A DNA stretch of 64,000 nt from BOKV01 sp041397525 (GCA_041397525.1 JAWKWL010000003.1:62001-126000), one strand, 5' to 3'; counted from the first letter of the stretch, positions 16,890-26,529 are shown. The notes: generated by a model not told the origin, from the sequence alone. Made by a program: numbers and translations.

Positions 16890-16914
16890 ATAATTACACC
16901 TTTGCCGGAGAAAG

Positions 16915-17790
16915 ATGCCTGTAACGAACCGTAACAGGCAACTGGCTTGGGGTATTGAAATGAAGGCAATGCGTTTGGTGATCATGGCTGGGGCCCTTGC
17001 GGCTGCGGGTGGCGCCGGCCTGGTGGCGATGAATCTGGCGAACCGCGAACCTGAGAAAATCATCGTGGAGGCGGGTGATCCCCAGCCACGCGTTGAAACC
17101 GAACAGGTGCTGGTCGCCGGTCAGGACATTGCGGTTGGCACCAATATCAGCCCGGAAATGGTGAGCTGGCAGGAATGGCCCAAATCGGCCGTCAATGCCG
17201 GTTTCGTGACCCGTTCCGCAAAACCCGATGCAGACAGCGACATCAAGGGCGCGATTGCACGCTCCGCATTCTACCAGGGCGAACCCATCCGTGACTCCAA
17301 GTTGGTGCGTTCTGATCGCGGCTATATGTCGGCAATCTTGCCATCAGGCCAGCGCGCGATTGCAACGACGATCTCCACTGAAACCAGCGTTGGCGGATTC
17401 ATCCTCCCCAATGACCGCGTCGATGTCATCATGACACGCCGCTTCAAGGGGGGCAGCGAAGACGAATTCATCACCGAGACGGTCCTCGAAAACATCCGCG
17501 TCCTGGCAATCGACCAGAGCGTTGAGGAAAAAGACGGTGAGTCGGTCGTTGTCGGCGAAACCGCAACACTCCAGCTGACGCCGCGCCAGGCCGAAGTCCT
17601 GACCGTTGCCCAACAGATGGCCGATCGCCTCGCCCTGACCCTGCGTTCGATTGAGGACAGCAAAAGCGATTCGACCAATGCAGCCTACCATCTGATCGGT
17701 GGCGAGCGCGGCGCGGGCACGGTTCGCATCATCAAATACGGCGCTTCCAAGGATCAGCTCCTGGGCAACACGGGAAGCGACCAGAAATGA
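16915..17790 (+). CDS. cpaB: Flp pilus assembly protein CpaB
   Basis: A 291-residue protein with an N-terminal membrane anchor (about residues 20-41) followed by a SAF-like domain (from about VLVAGQDIAVGTNISPEMV) and the RcpC/CpaB domain. CpaB works with the secretin in the periplasm. The ATG at 16915 has GGAG four bases upstream; an ATG at 16963 (residue 17, MKAMRLVIMAG) would give the shorter N-terminus usual in the family and is nearly as likely. It is the first of nine plus-strand genes, cpaB to the DUF1203 gene. Confidence 0.9.
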   Translation: MPVTNRNRQLAWGIEMKAMRLVIMAGALAAAGGAGLVAMNLANREPEKIIVEAGDPQPRVETEQVLVAGQDIAVGTNISPEMVSWQEWPKSAVNAGFVTRSAKPDADSDIKGAIARSAFYQGEPIRDSKLVRSDRGYMSAILPSGQRAIATTISTETSVGGFILPNDRVDVIMTRRFKGGSEDEFITETVLENIRVLAIDQSVEEKDGESVVVGETATLQLTPRQAEVLTVAQQMADRLALTLRSIEDSKSDSTNAAYHLIGGERGAGTVRIIKYGASKDQLLGNTGSDQK

Positions 17791-17843
17791 CCCGGAAATT
17801 GAATTGTGTGGGCAAGAAGTTGATTCAAAGAAGGAAAATACCG

Positions 17844-19370
17844 ATGCGTCTGAAAACGGTATCCGCAGTGCTGGCGGCATCCATCGGCATCAGCCTGTTC
17901 GCATGCCTTGCTGGCGCGCCGGCAGCTTATGCAGACAGCAAGAACTATGTGAAGATTAATGCCAATGCGCTCGGTACCCACAAGCGGTTGAATGTCGGGC
18001 TGAACAAGTCCCTGGTCATCGACCTGCCTGCGGAAGCGCATGACATCCTGGTCGCGAATCCTGAAGTTGCTGATGCTATCACCCGTACCTCACAGCGCAT
18101 CTATGTGTTTGCGAAGCAGGTCGGCGAGACAAATGTCTTCATTTTCGATGCCGCCGGTCGCCAGCTTCTCAGCATTGATCTCGCCATTGAGCGTGACATT
18201 GACGGCCTTGAGGCCAATATCGAGAAATATGTGCCAGGTTCCGACGTCAAGGTTGAGATGATCAACGACAACGTCATCCTGACCGGTACAGTTCCCACAC
18301 CGCAGGCATCTGCCCGCGCTGTGGAACTGGCGCGCATATTCGTCACCGGCGGTGAAGCGACGACCAACAATTTCAGCCAGAACTCGTCGTCGACCAACAG
18401 CGGCAGTGGTTCAACGATCATCTTTGGCAGCGACGAAGGCCGCCAGACGAGCCAGATCGTCAACCTTCTCCAGATTGACGGCGAAGACCAGGTCAACCTG
18501 AAAGTGACGATTGCCGAAATCCAGCGCACGGTGGTCAAGCAGCTCGGCATCGACCTTACTGCTGTAGGTTCGCTCGGCAACATGGCCTTCAATGTCATCA
18601 CCGACAACCCGTTCATCCTGAACAAGAACTTTTCAAACTCACAATTGCGCGCAAACGGAAGCCACGGGTCCAATTCGATCACCTCGATCATACATGCACT
18701 GGACTCAACTGGCGTGATGCGGACCCTCGCCGAACCGTCGCTGACGGCAATCTCCGGGGAAACGGCATCCTTCAAGGTTGGAGGCGAATACAACATCTCC
18801 GACGGCAAGGACGAGTCTGATGACGGCACGACCTACACCTACAAGACCGTTGAGTATGGCGTTGGTCTGACCTTCACTCCAGTCGTGCTTTCCCCTGGCC
18901 GCATCTCGCTCAAGATCCGCACGGAGGTCTCCGAACCAACCTCGGAAGGTTCCTATGTCATTCCGCGTGGTGGAAACCCCGCAGCACCGATCCCCGGCAT
19001 TCGCCGCCGCCAGACCGAGACCACTGTGGAACTGCCATCGGGTGGCTCAATGGTGATCGCCGGACTTCTCAAGGACGATGTTCGCCAGACCGCCAGCGGT
19101 TTTCCGGGCCTGCGCAAGCTTCCCGTCATAGGCGCACTGTTCCGTAGCCGTGAATTCGAACGCTACGAGACCGAGCTCGTGATCATTGTGACGCCGTACC
19201 TGGTTCGTCCGGTGGCACGCCAGGATCTTGCCCGTCCCGATGACAACTTCAATCCGACTGCAGATAGCTCGGCTATCTTTCTCGGACGCTTGAACAAGAT
19301 TTATGGCACCGCGCAAGGGAACCTTCCTGCCGGGCGCTATCACGGCAACCCCGGATTCATCTTCCAGTAA
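17844..19370 (+). CDS. cpaC: Type II/IV secretin of the Tad system (CpaC)
   Basis: A 508-residue outer-membrane secretin that forms the channel for the Flp pilus. In order: signal peptide (1 to about 30, ending AAYA), the pilus N-domain (about residues 35-110), a BON-like domain (VKVEMINDNVILTGTV), a Ser/Asn-rich linker and the C-terminal secretin domain ending ETELVIIVTPYLVRP. I chose the ATG at 17844, preceded by AAGGAAA, because the signal peptide starts there; an ATG at 17787 overlapping the cpaB stop adds 19 residues. Confidence 0.95.
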   Translation: MRLKTVSAVLAASIGISLFACLAGAPAAYADSKNYVKINANALGTHKRLNVGLNKSLVIDLPAEAHDILVANPEVADAITRTSQRIYVFAKQVGETNVFIFDAAGRQLLSIDLAIERDIDGLEANIEKYVPGSDVKVEMINDNVILTGTVPTPQASARAVELARIFVTGGEATTNNFSQNSSSTNSGSGSTIIFGSDEGRQTSQIVNLLQIDGEDQVNLKVTIAEIQRTVVKQLGIDLTAVGSLGNMAFNVITDNPFILNKNFSNSQLRANGSHGSNSITSIIHALDSTGVMRTLAEPSLTAISGETASFKVGGEYNISDGKDESDDGTTYTYKTVEYGVGLTFTPVVLSPGRISLKIRTEVSEPTSEGSYVIPRGGNPAAPIPGIRRRQTETTVELPSGGSMVIAGLLKDDVRQTASGFPGLRKLPVIGALFRSREFERYETELVIIVTPYLVRPVARQDLARPDDNFNPTADSSAIFLGRLNKIYGTAQGNLPAGRYHGNPGFIFQ

Positions 19371-19397
19371 GATCAGGGCCACATTGGAGCGACAAGA

Positions 19398-20138
19398 ATG
19401 TCTCGTGTATTGAACAGAACAACCGCGCCTTGCCAGGCTGAAGTGAAGGCTGGAAGGCCCATGCGCCCACTGATCGCAAGAGCGCTGGCGGCATCACTGG
19501 TTGCAACAACTGCCATAGTCGGCGGATGCGCATCCCATGAGCGTGACCAGGTCGTCGTGAGCTCAGTGCCGGATGACTATCGAACCCGTCACCCCATCAT
19601 CGTATCGCAGGCGGAGACCAAGGAGGACCTGATCGTGTCAGCTTCCGCCAAGGTTCTATCCATGCGCGATCATGATGTTGTGCAGGCATTCGGATCGAGG
19701 TTCAAGCGCTCTGGCGCCTCGGCAATGGCAATCCTCATCCCTACCGGCTCGCCGAACGAGGCTGCGGCCAGGCGGATTGCACGCCAGATTGTTCCAGTGC
19801 TGTCTGAAATGGGTATCTCTAAGACACGGATACTGGTCCAGAATTACCAGGCTTCAGGGCACGGCGATGGTGCGACTGTTCGCCTGGTGTTTTCAGACAT
19901 GAAAGCCGCGCTGGAAACCGAATGCGGCCAATGGAACGAGAGTCTGGTCGATACGTCGGAGAACCGCAATTACTCGAATTTCGGTTGTGCCACCCAGAAA
20001 AACCTGGCTGCCATGATTGCAGAACCTGCCGATCTTCTGGGGCCGCGTGGGGTGACCGACATCGACTCGACCCGCCGCACGACGGTCATCAACAACTGGC
20101 GTGAGAACGGTTCAGGCCAGCTTGATCCGCTGTTCTGA
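19398..20138 (+). CDS. cpaD: Flp pilus assembly lipoprotein CpaD
   Basis: A 246-residue protein of the CpaD family. An N-terminal hydrophobic segment ends in the lipobox AIVGGC (Cys about residue 43), so it should be an outer-membrane lipoprotein supporting secretin assembly. The C-terminal part contains NFGCATQKNLAAMIAEPADLLGPRG, the conserved core of the family. GGAG lies eight bases before the start. Confidence 0.93.
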   Translation: MSRVLNRTTAPCQAEVKAGRPMRPLIARALAASLVATTAIVGGCASHERDQVVVSSVPDDYRTRHPIIVSQAETKEDLIVSASAKVLSMRDHDVVQAFGSRFKRSGASAMAILIPTGSPNEAAARRIARQIVPVLSEMGISKTRILVQNYQASGHGDGATVRLVFSDMKAALETECGQWNESLVDTSENRNYSNFGCATQKNLAAMIAEPADLLGPRGVTDIDSTRRTTVINNWRENGSGQLDPLF

Positions 20139-20198
20139 TGAAACGACGCGCAAAAACAAAGCCACTTGGACGCTGATACTCGGTAACGGAAAGAAAAG

Positions 20199-21485
20199 AT
20201 GTCAAACCTGTTGCACCAAAACGCTGGCGTCGGAGAGTTCGACGACCTGGATGTTGAGATCCAGACCGGAGATGTCAACGATATCAGGCCAATCCCGCGG
20301 GTAACTATCCAGGCGTTCTGCGAATCGGAAGTGATTGCCCAGACGCTGGAAATGGCATCGCGCGATCGCAGGATGGCCCGAGCCCATGTGAAGGTCCATA
20401 TGGGTGGGGTTCCCGCCGCTGTCGATTTCTACAACACTGCACCGACGCCGAACCTGATCGTGGTTGAATCAAAACTCGCCGGCCGTGAAATGCTTGTCCA
20501 TCTGGGCAAGCTTGCCGAGGTCTGTGATTCTGAAACCAAGGTCGTGGTGATTGGTCACTACAATGACATCACGATGTATCGTGAACTGATTGCCAATGGC
20601 ATTTCGGAATATCTCGTTGCACCTATTTCCATGGCGGATGTGATGGGCGCGATTTCCGAGATTTTCGTCAATCCGGAAAACGGCCCACTCGGCAAGGTAG
20701 TGGCGTTCATTGGCGCAAAAGGTGGTGTTGGCTCGTCAACCGTCTGCCACAATGTCGCCTGGGCGATTGCATCGCATTTCCAGAATGACGTTGTCCTGAC
20801 GGATCTTGATCTCGCTTTCGGAACCGCCAATATCAATCTCGACCAGGATCCGCCGCAAGGCATAGCCGAGGCCGTATTCTCGCCGGATCGCATGGATGAT
20901 ATCCTGCTTGATCGCTTGCTGGCAAAATGCGCTGAGCATCTCAGCCTTCTGGCCGCACCTTCAACGCTTGAGCGGACTTATGATTTCGACAAGAACGCCT
21001 TTACCCAGGTGTTGGACGTTGCACAGCGCGGGGCACCATGTGTCGCGGTTGACCTTCCGCATGCCTGGACCGGCTGGACACGCCAGATACTGGCCTCGGC
21101 GGATGAGGTGGTCATAACGGCAAGCCCGGAACTCGCGAATCTGCGCAATGCCAAGAACCTGATCGACACGCTCAAGGAAATGCGTCCCAACGACGGACCG
21201 CCACGCCTGGTAATGAACCAGGTTGGCATTCCGAAGCGTCCGGAAATTTCCGTGGCCGACTTCACCGGTGCGCTCGGGGTGGATCCCGCTGCGGTGATCG
21301 GTTTCGAACCGGCATTGTTCGGCACTGCTTCCAACAACGGGCAAATGATCGGCGAGGCCGATCCCAAAAGCTCGATAACGGAAAGCTTTGACTTCCTGGC
21401 CCAGGTCCTGACCGGCAAAGCGGAACTGCGCACCGAAAAGAAGGGTGCGATGAACCTGCTTTCAATGTTGAAGCGCAAGAAGTGA
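20199..21485 (+). CDS. cpaE: Pilus assembly ATPase-like protein CpaE (TadZ-like)
   Basis: A 428-residue protein with an N-terminal receiver-like domain (about 34-155) and a C-terminal ParA/MinD-type domain. The deviant Walker A motif is KGGVGSST (174-181), followed by LTDLDLAFG (200-208). CpaE/TadZ proteins mark the polar site of pilus assembly. The receiver-like domain lacks an obvious phosphorylation pocket, so it is probably not a phosphorylated response regulator. Confidence 0.92.
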   Translation: MSNLLHQNAGVGEFDDLDVEIQTGDVNDIRPIPRVTIQAFCESEVIAQTLEMASRDRRMARAHVKVHMGGVPAAVDFYNTAPTPNLIVVESKLAGREMLVHLGKLAEVCDSETKVVVIGHYNDITMYRELIANGISEYLVAPISMADVMGAISEIFVNPENGPLGKVVAFIGAKGGVGSSTVCHNVAWAIASHFQNDVVLTDLDLAFGTANINLDQDPPQGIAEAVFSPDRMDDILLDRLLAKCAEHLSLLAAPSTLERTYDFDKNAFTQVLDVAQRGAPCVAVDLPHAWTGWTRQILASADEVVITASPELANLRNAKNLIDTLKEMRPNDGPPRLVMNQVGIPKRPEISVADFTGALGVDPAAVIGFEPALFGTASNNGQMIGEADPKSSITESFDFLAQVLTGKAELRTEKKGAMNLLSMLKRKK

Positions 21486-21544
21486 ATTCGAAACAGGAGC
21501 CCGTCAGGGTTCTTTGAAAATCAAACAGGCCTGTAGAGGTAGCA

Positions 21545-23020
21545 ATGTTCGGAAAAAGAGGCGGTAACAGTGGTGGAACGGGATTCGGTGGCGCGCCGCG
21601 CGGGCCTGCCGAAGCAGCACCTCTGCCCAAACCAGCCGAGACAGCGGCTCCTGTGGCAGCAGTGCCTGCGGCACCGCCACAGCGTGTCGAGCCGGCGCCT
21701 TCCATCCAGACGCCCGCACGTGCCACGCGTGAGCGCGATGAGGAATATTACGACACCAAATCAAGTGTTTTCTCCGCATTGATCGACACCATCGATCTTG
21801 GTCAGCTCGCCAAGATGGATTCCGAAGCGGCGCGCGAGGAAATTCGCGATATCGTCAATGACATCATTTCGCTCAAGAACCTTGCTATGTCGATCTCCGA
21901 GCAGGAAGACCTGCTGGAGGACATCTGCAATGACGTGCTGGGCTACGGCCCGCTCGAGCCACTGCTTGCGCGCGATGACATCGCCGACATCATGATAAAC
22001 GGCGCCCGCAATTCGTTCATTGAAGTCAATGGCAAGGTTACACATGCCGGCATTCGCTTCCGGGACAATGCGCAGCTGATGAATATTTGCCAGCGCATCG
22101 TCAGCCAGGTCGGCCGTCGTGTCGATGAATCCAGTCCGATTTGCGATGCGCGTCTTGCAGACGGCAGCCGCGTCAACGTCATCGCACCGCCACTGGCAAT
22201 TGACGGACCTGCACTCACGATCCGCAAATTCAAAAAGGACAAGCTGACCCTCGACCAGCTGGTCAAATTCGGTGCCATCACGCCAGAGGGCGCGACGCTG
22301 CTGCAGATCATCGGTCGTGTTCGCTGCAACATCGTCATCTCCGGCGGTACCGGTTCGGGCAAGACCACGCTCCTCAATTGCCTCACGCGTTATATCGACA
22401 CGGATGAACGCATCATCACCTGCGAGGATTCGGCCGAATTGCAGCTGCAGCAGCCGCATGTGGTGCGCCTGGAAACCCGCCCGCCAAACCTGGAGGGCGA
22501 GGGTGAGATCACCATGCGCGAACTGGTCAAGAACTGCCTGCGCATGCGTCCTGAACGTATCATCGTCGGCGAGGTGCGCGGACCTGAGGTCTTCGATCTG
22601 TTGCAGGCCATGAACACAGGCCATGACGGCTCGATGGGCACGATCCACGCCAACTCGCCACGCGAATGCCTCAACCGTATTGAATCAATGATTGCCATGG
22701 GCGGCTATAACCTGCCGGCCAAAACGGTGCGTGAAATTATCGTCGGATCGATCGATGTCATCATTCAGGCGCAGCGCCTTCGCGATGGTTCGCGTCGCAT
22801 CACGCACATTACCGAAGTTGTGGGTCTGGAAGGTGATGTCATCACCACCCAGGATGTCATGCTCTACAAGATCACGGGTGAGGACGCACAAGGGAAACTT
22901 TCCGGCCAGCACTTCACCACTGGTATAGGACGACCCGTGTTCTGGGAACGTGCGCGCTATTACAACGAGGAATCGCGTCTGGCCGCGGCCCTTGATGCCT
23001 CAGCCACCATGGACGACTAG
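21545..23020 (+). CDS. cpaF: Tad pilus secretion ATPase CpaF (TadA)
   Basis: A 491-residue GspE/PilT-family ATPase that drives Flp pilus assembly. After a Gly/Ala/Pro-rich N-terminus (1-60) comes the N-terminal domain, then the motor domain with Walker A GGTGSGKTT (267-275), the Asp box region ITCEDSAELQL (291-301), the Walker B region RPERIIVGEVRG (336-347) and the His box GTIHANSPREC (365-375). Tad systems use this single bifunctional ATPase. Confidence 0.95.
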   Translation: MFGKRGGNSGGTGFGGAPRGPAEAAPLPKPAETAAPVAAVPAAPPQRVEPAPSIQTPARATRERDEEYYDTKSSVFSALIDTIDLGQLAKMDSEAAREEIRDIVNDIISLKNLAMSISEQEDLLEDICNDVLGYGPLEPLLARDDIADIMINGARNSFIEVNGKVTHAGIRFRDNAQLMNICQRIVSQVGRRVDESSPICDARLADGSRVNVIAPPLAIDGPALTIRKFKKDKLTLDQLVKFGAITPEGATLLQIIGRVRCNIVISGGTGSGKTTLLNCLTRYIDTDERIITCEDSAELQLQQPHVVRLETRPPNLEGEGEITMRELVKNCLRMRPERIIVGEVRGPEVFDLLQAMNTGHDGSMGTIHANSPRECLNRIESMIAMGGYNLPAKTVREIIVGSIDVIIQAQRLRDGSRRITHITEVVGLEGDVITTQDVMLYKITGEDAQGKLSGQHFTTGIGRPVFWERARYYNEESRLAAALDASATMDD

Positions 23021-23031
23021 GTAAAAGCACC

Positions 23032-24033
23032 ATGTTCGGAATTGACATCAACATTCTTGCTTTTGTGGGTCTGGCCACCCTGGCTGCCGGTGGCATTATC
23101 TACGGCTTGCTTTTCGACAAGGTGTCGAACGAGGTCCGTCAGGAAAAGCGGGTAAAGAGCATCGGGGCGCGCCATGAAATTTCGCGATCCAAGGCTGCAG
23201 CGCGCATAAACGAAACGGCAAAGCGAAAGAAAAGCGTCCAGGACTCGCTCAAGGAGCTTGAGGCCAAACAGCGCGAGAAGCACAACAAGAGTGTTGGTCT
23301 GAAAAAGCAGATGCAACAGGCGGGTCTGAAGACGACGATGCAGCAATTCGTGATGATGTCGATCGGCTGTGGCATCTTCTTTACCATTTTCACCTTCTTC
23401 ATGGGCGCTCCGTTTCTGGCCTCCATTGGTGCGGGTTTCGTTGGCGCCTTCGGCTTTCCGCGCTGGATGGTCAGTCGTTTGCGCAAGCGTCGGATGAACG
23501 CATTCCTCGCCGAATTTCCAAACGCAGTTGACGTCATTGTCCGCGGTGTGCGGGCAGGCCTTCCGCTGAATGACTGCATGGCAATCATCGCCAAGGAAGC
23601 CAAGGCGCCGGTTTCGACCGAGTTCCAGCGCATCATCGAGGGCCAGCAGATGGGCCTGCCGCTGAACGAGGCAATCATCAAGCTCTACGACAACATGCCG
23701 CTGACCGAAGCCAACTTCTTCGGCATTGTCATCGCGATCCAGCAGCAGGCCGGTGGTAATCTTTCCGAGGCCCTGTCCAACCTTTCCAATGTTCTGCGTG
23801 ATCGCAAGAAGATGAAAATGAAGATCCAGGCAATGTCGGCTGAAGCAAAGGCATCTGGCGGCATCATCGGCGCATTGCCGTTCCTGGTTGCGCTCCTCGT
23901 CTATCTGACGACGCCCGACTACATCAAGATTCTCTTCACCAATCCGACCGGCAACATTGTCCTTCTTTGCGCAGGCATATGGATGACAATTGGCATTCTG
24001 GTGATGAAGAAAATGATCAACTTCGACTTTTAG
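23032..24033 (+). CDS. tadB: Inner-membrane platform protein TadB
   Basis: A 333-residue protein of the T2SSF/TadB family. An N-terminal membrane segment is followed by a basic, Lys-rich cytoplasmic stretch (about 30-85), two close hydrophobic segments (about 103-150), the T2SSF domain (NAVDVIVRGVRAGLPLNDCM onward) and two C-terminal membrane segments. With TadC it forms the platform that couples CpaF to pilin. It starts 11 bases after cpaF. Confidence 0.93.
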   Translation: MFGIDINILAFVGLATLAAGGIIYGLLFDKVSNEVRQEKRVKSIGARHEISRSKAAARINETAKRKKSVQDSLKELEAKQREKHNKSVGLKKQMQQAGLKTTMQQFVMMSIGCGIFFTIFTFFMGAPFLASIGAGFVGAFGFPRWMVSRLRKRRMNAFLAEFPNAVDVIVRGVRAGLPLNDCMAIIAKEAKAPVSTEFQRIIEGQQMGLPLNEAIIKLYDNMPLTEANFFGIVIAIQQQAGGNLSEALSNLSNVLRDRKKMKMKIQAMSAEAKASGGIIGALPFLVALLVYLTTPDYIKILFTNPTGNIVLLCAGIWMTIGILVMKKMINFDF

Positions 24034-24042
24034 GATTTCAGC

Positions 24043-25026
24043 GTGCTGGACATTGCATACGCGATCATCGAACCGGCCAACCTTCTGGCGCTCTTTTGTG
24101 CGCTTGCGGTTTTCGCGACGATCCTGACCATCGCCATGCCGCTGCTTTCGCGTGACGAACTGTCAGCGCGTATGAAGACCGCTGCCCTGGAGCGCGACAA
24201 GATCCGTGCCCGCGAACGCGCCCGGATGGCGTCGGAAAGCAAGCGGGGCCCTGCCGCATCGCTCAAGCAGGATACATCCGGCATGATGCGCGATCTGGTC
24301 GAGCGGCTGAACCTGCGCAAGGCGTTGGCTGACGAGAACACGTTCAACAATCTGAAAATGGCCGGCTATCGCAAGCAGTCGCACATCTATGTGTTTCTGT
24401 TTTTCCGCCTGGTGCTGCCATTCATCATGTGGGTTGTGGCCCTCATCTATGTTTTTGGCGTGCTTAACCTCGACCGTCCGTTCATGGTCAAGATGACCAT
24501 CACGCTCTTCGTTGCCTTTGCCGGTTTTTACGCGCCTAACATGTTCGTGAAAAACCAGATCGGCAAACGGCAATTGTCCATTCGCCGTGCCTGGCCGGAT
24601 GCGCTCGATCTGATGCTGATCTGCGTCGAGTCCGGCATGTCACTGGAAGCCGCCTTCCGCAAGGTCGCGCATGAGATTGGCATCCAGTCGCCACAACTGG
24701 CGGAAGAACTGGTTTTGACCACAGCAGAGCTTTCCTACCTTCAGGAACGCCGCAAGGCCTATGAAAACCTGGCCTCCCGCACCGGTCTCGACGGGGTCAA
24801 GGCGGTCTCCATGGCGCTGATCCAGGCCGAACGCTACGGAACGCCCCTTGGATCTGCGCTGCGTGTTCTGGCCCAGGAAAACCGTGACATGCGCATGGCG
24901 GAAGCTGAAAAGAAGGCTGCCTCGCTGCCGCCGAAACTGACAGTCCCGATGATTGTCTTCTTCCTGCCGGTGCTGTTTGCGGTCATCATGGGACCTGCAA
25001 TGATCCAGATCTTCCAGAAGTTCTGA
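24043..25026 (+). CDS. tadC: Inner-membrane platform protein TadC
   Basis: A 327-residue T2SSF-family protein, paralogous to TadB and following it by nine bases. It starts with GTG, preceded by AGGA. The domain core is AWPDALDLMLICVESGMSLEAAFRKVA, followed by ...AERYGTPLGSALRVLAQENRDMRM, with a C-terminal membrane segment ending MGPAMIQIFQKF. Confidence 0.93.
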   Translation: MLDIAYAIIEPANLLALFCALAVFATILTIAMPLLSRDELSARMKTAALERDKIRARERARMASESKRGPAASLKQDTSGMMRDLVERLNLRKALADENTFNNLKMAGYRKQSHIYVFLFFRLVLPFIMWVVALIYVFGVLNLDRPFMVKMTITLFVAFAGFYAPNMFVKNQIGKRQLSIRRAWPDALDLMLICVESGMSLEAAFRKVAHEIGIQSPQLAEELVLTTAELSYLQERRKAYENLASRTGLDGVKAVSMALIQAERYGTPLGSALRVLAQENRDMRMAEAEKKAASLPPKLTVPMIVFFLPVLFAVIMGPAMIQIFQKF

Positions 25027-25123
25027 TTCTGCCGCCGGTTTGCCAGGCCTCCCGCAAATCGGGTGGCTCAAGCCATGCCGGGCCGCTACCAACTCCGTGA
25101 TCAACAACACGGAGAATGGCAAA

Positions 25124-25597
25124 ATGCAGTTCAGATACATGGCAATTCCAACCCTTCAGGCGCGCAACCTGCAGTCAGGTGGGGTCGATGCCCATGGTAA
25201 CAGGCCCGAGCGGACAACCAGCGATGGCTCGGGAAATCCCTGCCGCCACTGTCTTCGCGACATTGCAGGTGGCAAGGGCATGTTGATTGCCGCCTACACG
25301 CCTTTTGCTTCCCGCCAGCCTTTTGCAGAGACAGGCCCGATCTTTGTTTGCGAGAAAATGTGTGAGCGCCATGATGATACGGCCACGTTGCCGCGATTGT
25401 TTGCAAACCGGCAATCGCTTCTGATGCGCGGTTACACTGCAGATGAGAGGATATCTTATGGGACGGGCCAGATCATCGAACCGGAGCGATGCCAGGACTA
25501 TCTCGAAAACACATTCGCGAATCCGCAAATAGCTTTCGTCCACATTCGCTCTGCCACCAACAACTGCTTCCAGTGCCGGGTGGAGCGCAAGCGCTGA
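25124..25597 (+). CDS. DUF1203 domain-containing protein
   Basis: A 157-residue cytoplasmic protein recognised by the DUF1203 pattern: YMAIPTLQARNLQSGGVDAHGN, then GNPCRHCLRDI (a CxxC pair), LIAAYTPF, then ETGPIFVCEKMC, and a C-terminal HIRSATNNCFQCRVER with a second CxxC. The function of the family is unknown; the cysteine pairs could bind metal. It lies about 100 bases after tadC on the same strand. GGAG nine bases upstream supports the start. Confidence 0.85.
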   Translation: MQFRYMAIPTLQARNLQSGGVDAHGNRPERTTSDGSGNPCRHCLRDIAGGKGMLIAAYTPFASRQPFAETGPIFVCEKMCERHDDTATLPRLFANRQSLLMRGYTADERISYGTGQIIEPERCQDYLENTFANPQIAFVHIRSATNNCFQCRVERKR

Positions 25598-25628
25598 CGA
25601 TTGACTTGATGCTGCGGTCAGCTATGCG

Positions 25629-26429
25629 CTACTGCGCCTTCTTGTCTTCCGACTTGATCTGGTTCCAGGCATTCTGCTGCGAAAGCATCTGGCGCAGATA
25701 GGAAATATTGGCCTGCGCCTCGTCGCTCGGGAGCTCTGCCGAAGCGACTTTTTCAGCCTCGTCGAAGCGGCCCTGCAGTCCTATCACAAGCGCCAGGTTC
25801 TGGCGTACCCTGCTATCCGCACCGCGCTGCTGGTTAGCCTTGCGCAGATAGGTTTCCGCAGATGCCAGATCATTGGAAAGCAGGTAGGACATGCCAAGAT
25901 TGGACAGGACCGAAGGTTCGTTCGGCTGGATGTCCAGCGCCTGGCGATACATTGCCCGCGCTTCATCCGGTTGTTCGAGCTGGTCAAGGATTGCACCGCG
26001 TGCTGACAAGAGCCGCCAATCCGGATTGTCTGGCTTCTGGGCGCGTTCAATCACGCCAAGTGCCTCGGTGAAATTGCCGGTTCCCGCCAGAGCCTTGCCA
26101 TAGGCGGAAAGCACGTCATTGTCCTTGGGGTGAAAGATCACGAGCTTGCGCATTACGGCAAGCGCCTGTTCGTCGCGACCGGTCATCCTCAAAAGGGAAG
26201 CGAACGCAAGACCGTTCGTCTTGTCCTGTGGATCACGCTCGTATTTCGCGCTGTATTTGCGGGCAAGATCATCAAGCTGGCCCGCAGACATCTGTGAAAT
26301 CGAGCCGCTGCTGCGGCTGGAGATCGAACCCGTTGTTGTCGTGTCCCTTGCGCATCCACCCACCAGCAGCGCTGCTGCGATCACGGCTACTGCCGATGTG
26401 GAACGAAATGCGGAAACAAGCTTTGTCAT
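25629..26429 (-). CDS. tadD: TPR-repeat pilus assembly lipoprotein TadD
   Basis: A 266-residue lipoprotein: hydrophobic N-terminus ending in the lipobox LLVGGC, then a Ser/Thr-rich linker and several tetratricopeptide repeats (for example EQALAVMRKLVIFHPKDNDVL, FTEALGVIERAQKPDNPDW and EARAMYRQALDIQPNEPSV). TadD acts in the periplasm on secretin and pilus stability. The ATG at 26429 starts the signal peptide. It is transcribed towards the tad operon and ends 31 bases from the DUF1203 gene. Confidence 0.9.
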   Translation of the reverse strand: MTKLVSAFRSTSAVAVIAAALLVGGCARDTTTTGSISSRSSGSISQMSAGQLDDLARKYSAKYERDPQDKTNGLAFASLLRMTGRDEQALAVMRKLVIFHPKDNDVLSAYGKALAGTGNFTEALGVIERAQKPDNPDWRLLSARGAILDQLEQPDEARAMYRQALDIQPNEPSVLSNLGMSYLLSNDLASAETYLRKANQQRGADSRVRQNLALVIGLQGRFDEAEKVASAELPSDEAQANISYLRQMLSQQNAWNQIKSEDKKAQ

Positions 26430-26506
26430 GGGACCCTGCGTCAACTGAAGTTCGGCAAATCTGGTGCAACCGCGTTTTCATGGCTGCTATCCCAAGAAAT
26501 AATCTG

Positions 26507-26529
26507 TTAACCCTAATGGATGGTTAACC
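26507..26529. promoter_or_regulatory. Two TTAACC motifs upstream of tadD
   Basis: TTAACC at 26507-26512 and 26524-26529, 17 bases apart, the second inside the palindrome GGTTAACC. They lie 80-100 bases upstream of the tadD start and 55-80 bases upstream of the divergent aminopeptidase gene. They resemble CtrA half-sites, but the spacing is not canonical. Confidence 0.35.

Noticed and set aside
21761..22648. 295-codon antisense frame within cpaF and similar long frames in other high-GC genes
   Set aside because: These lie opposite well-conserved coding sequence and translate into composition without any recognisable domain.
25593..25622. GCTGAC ... GTCAGC inverted repeat between the DUF1203 gene and tadD
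   Set aside because: The stem is only six pairs with a loop of about 18 bases and has no T run, so it is not convincing as a terminator.
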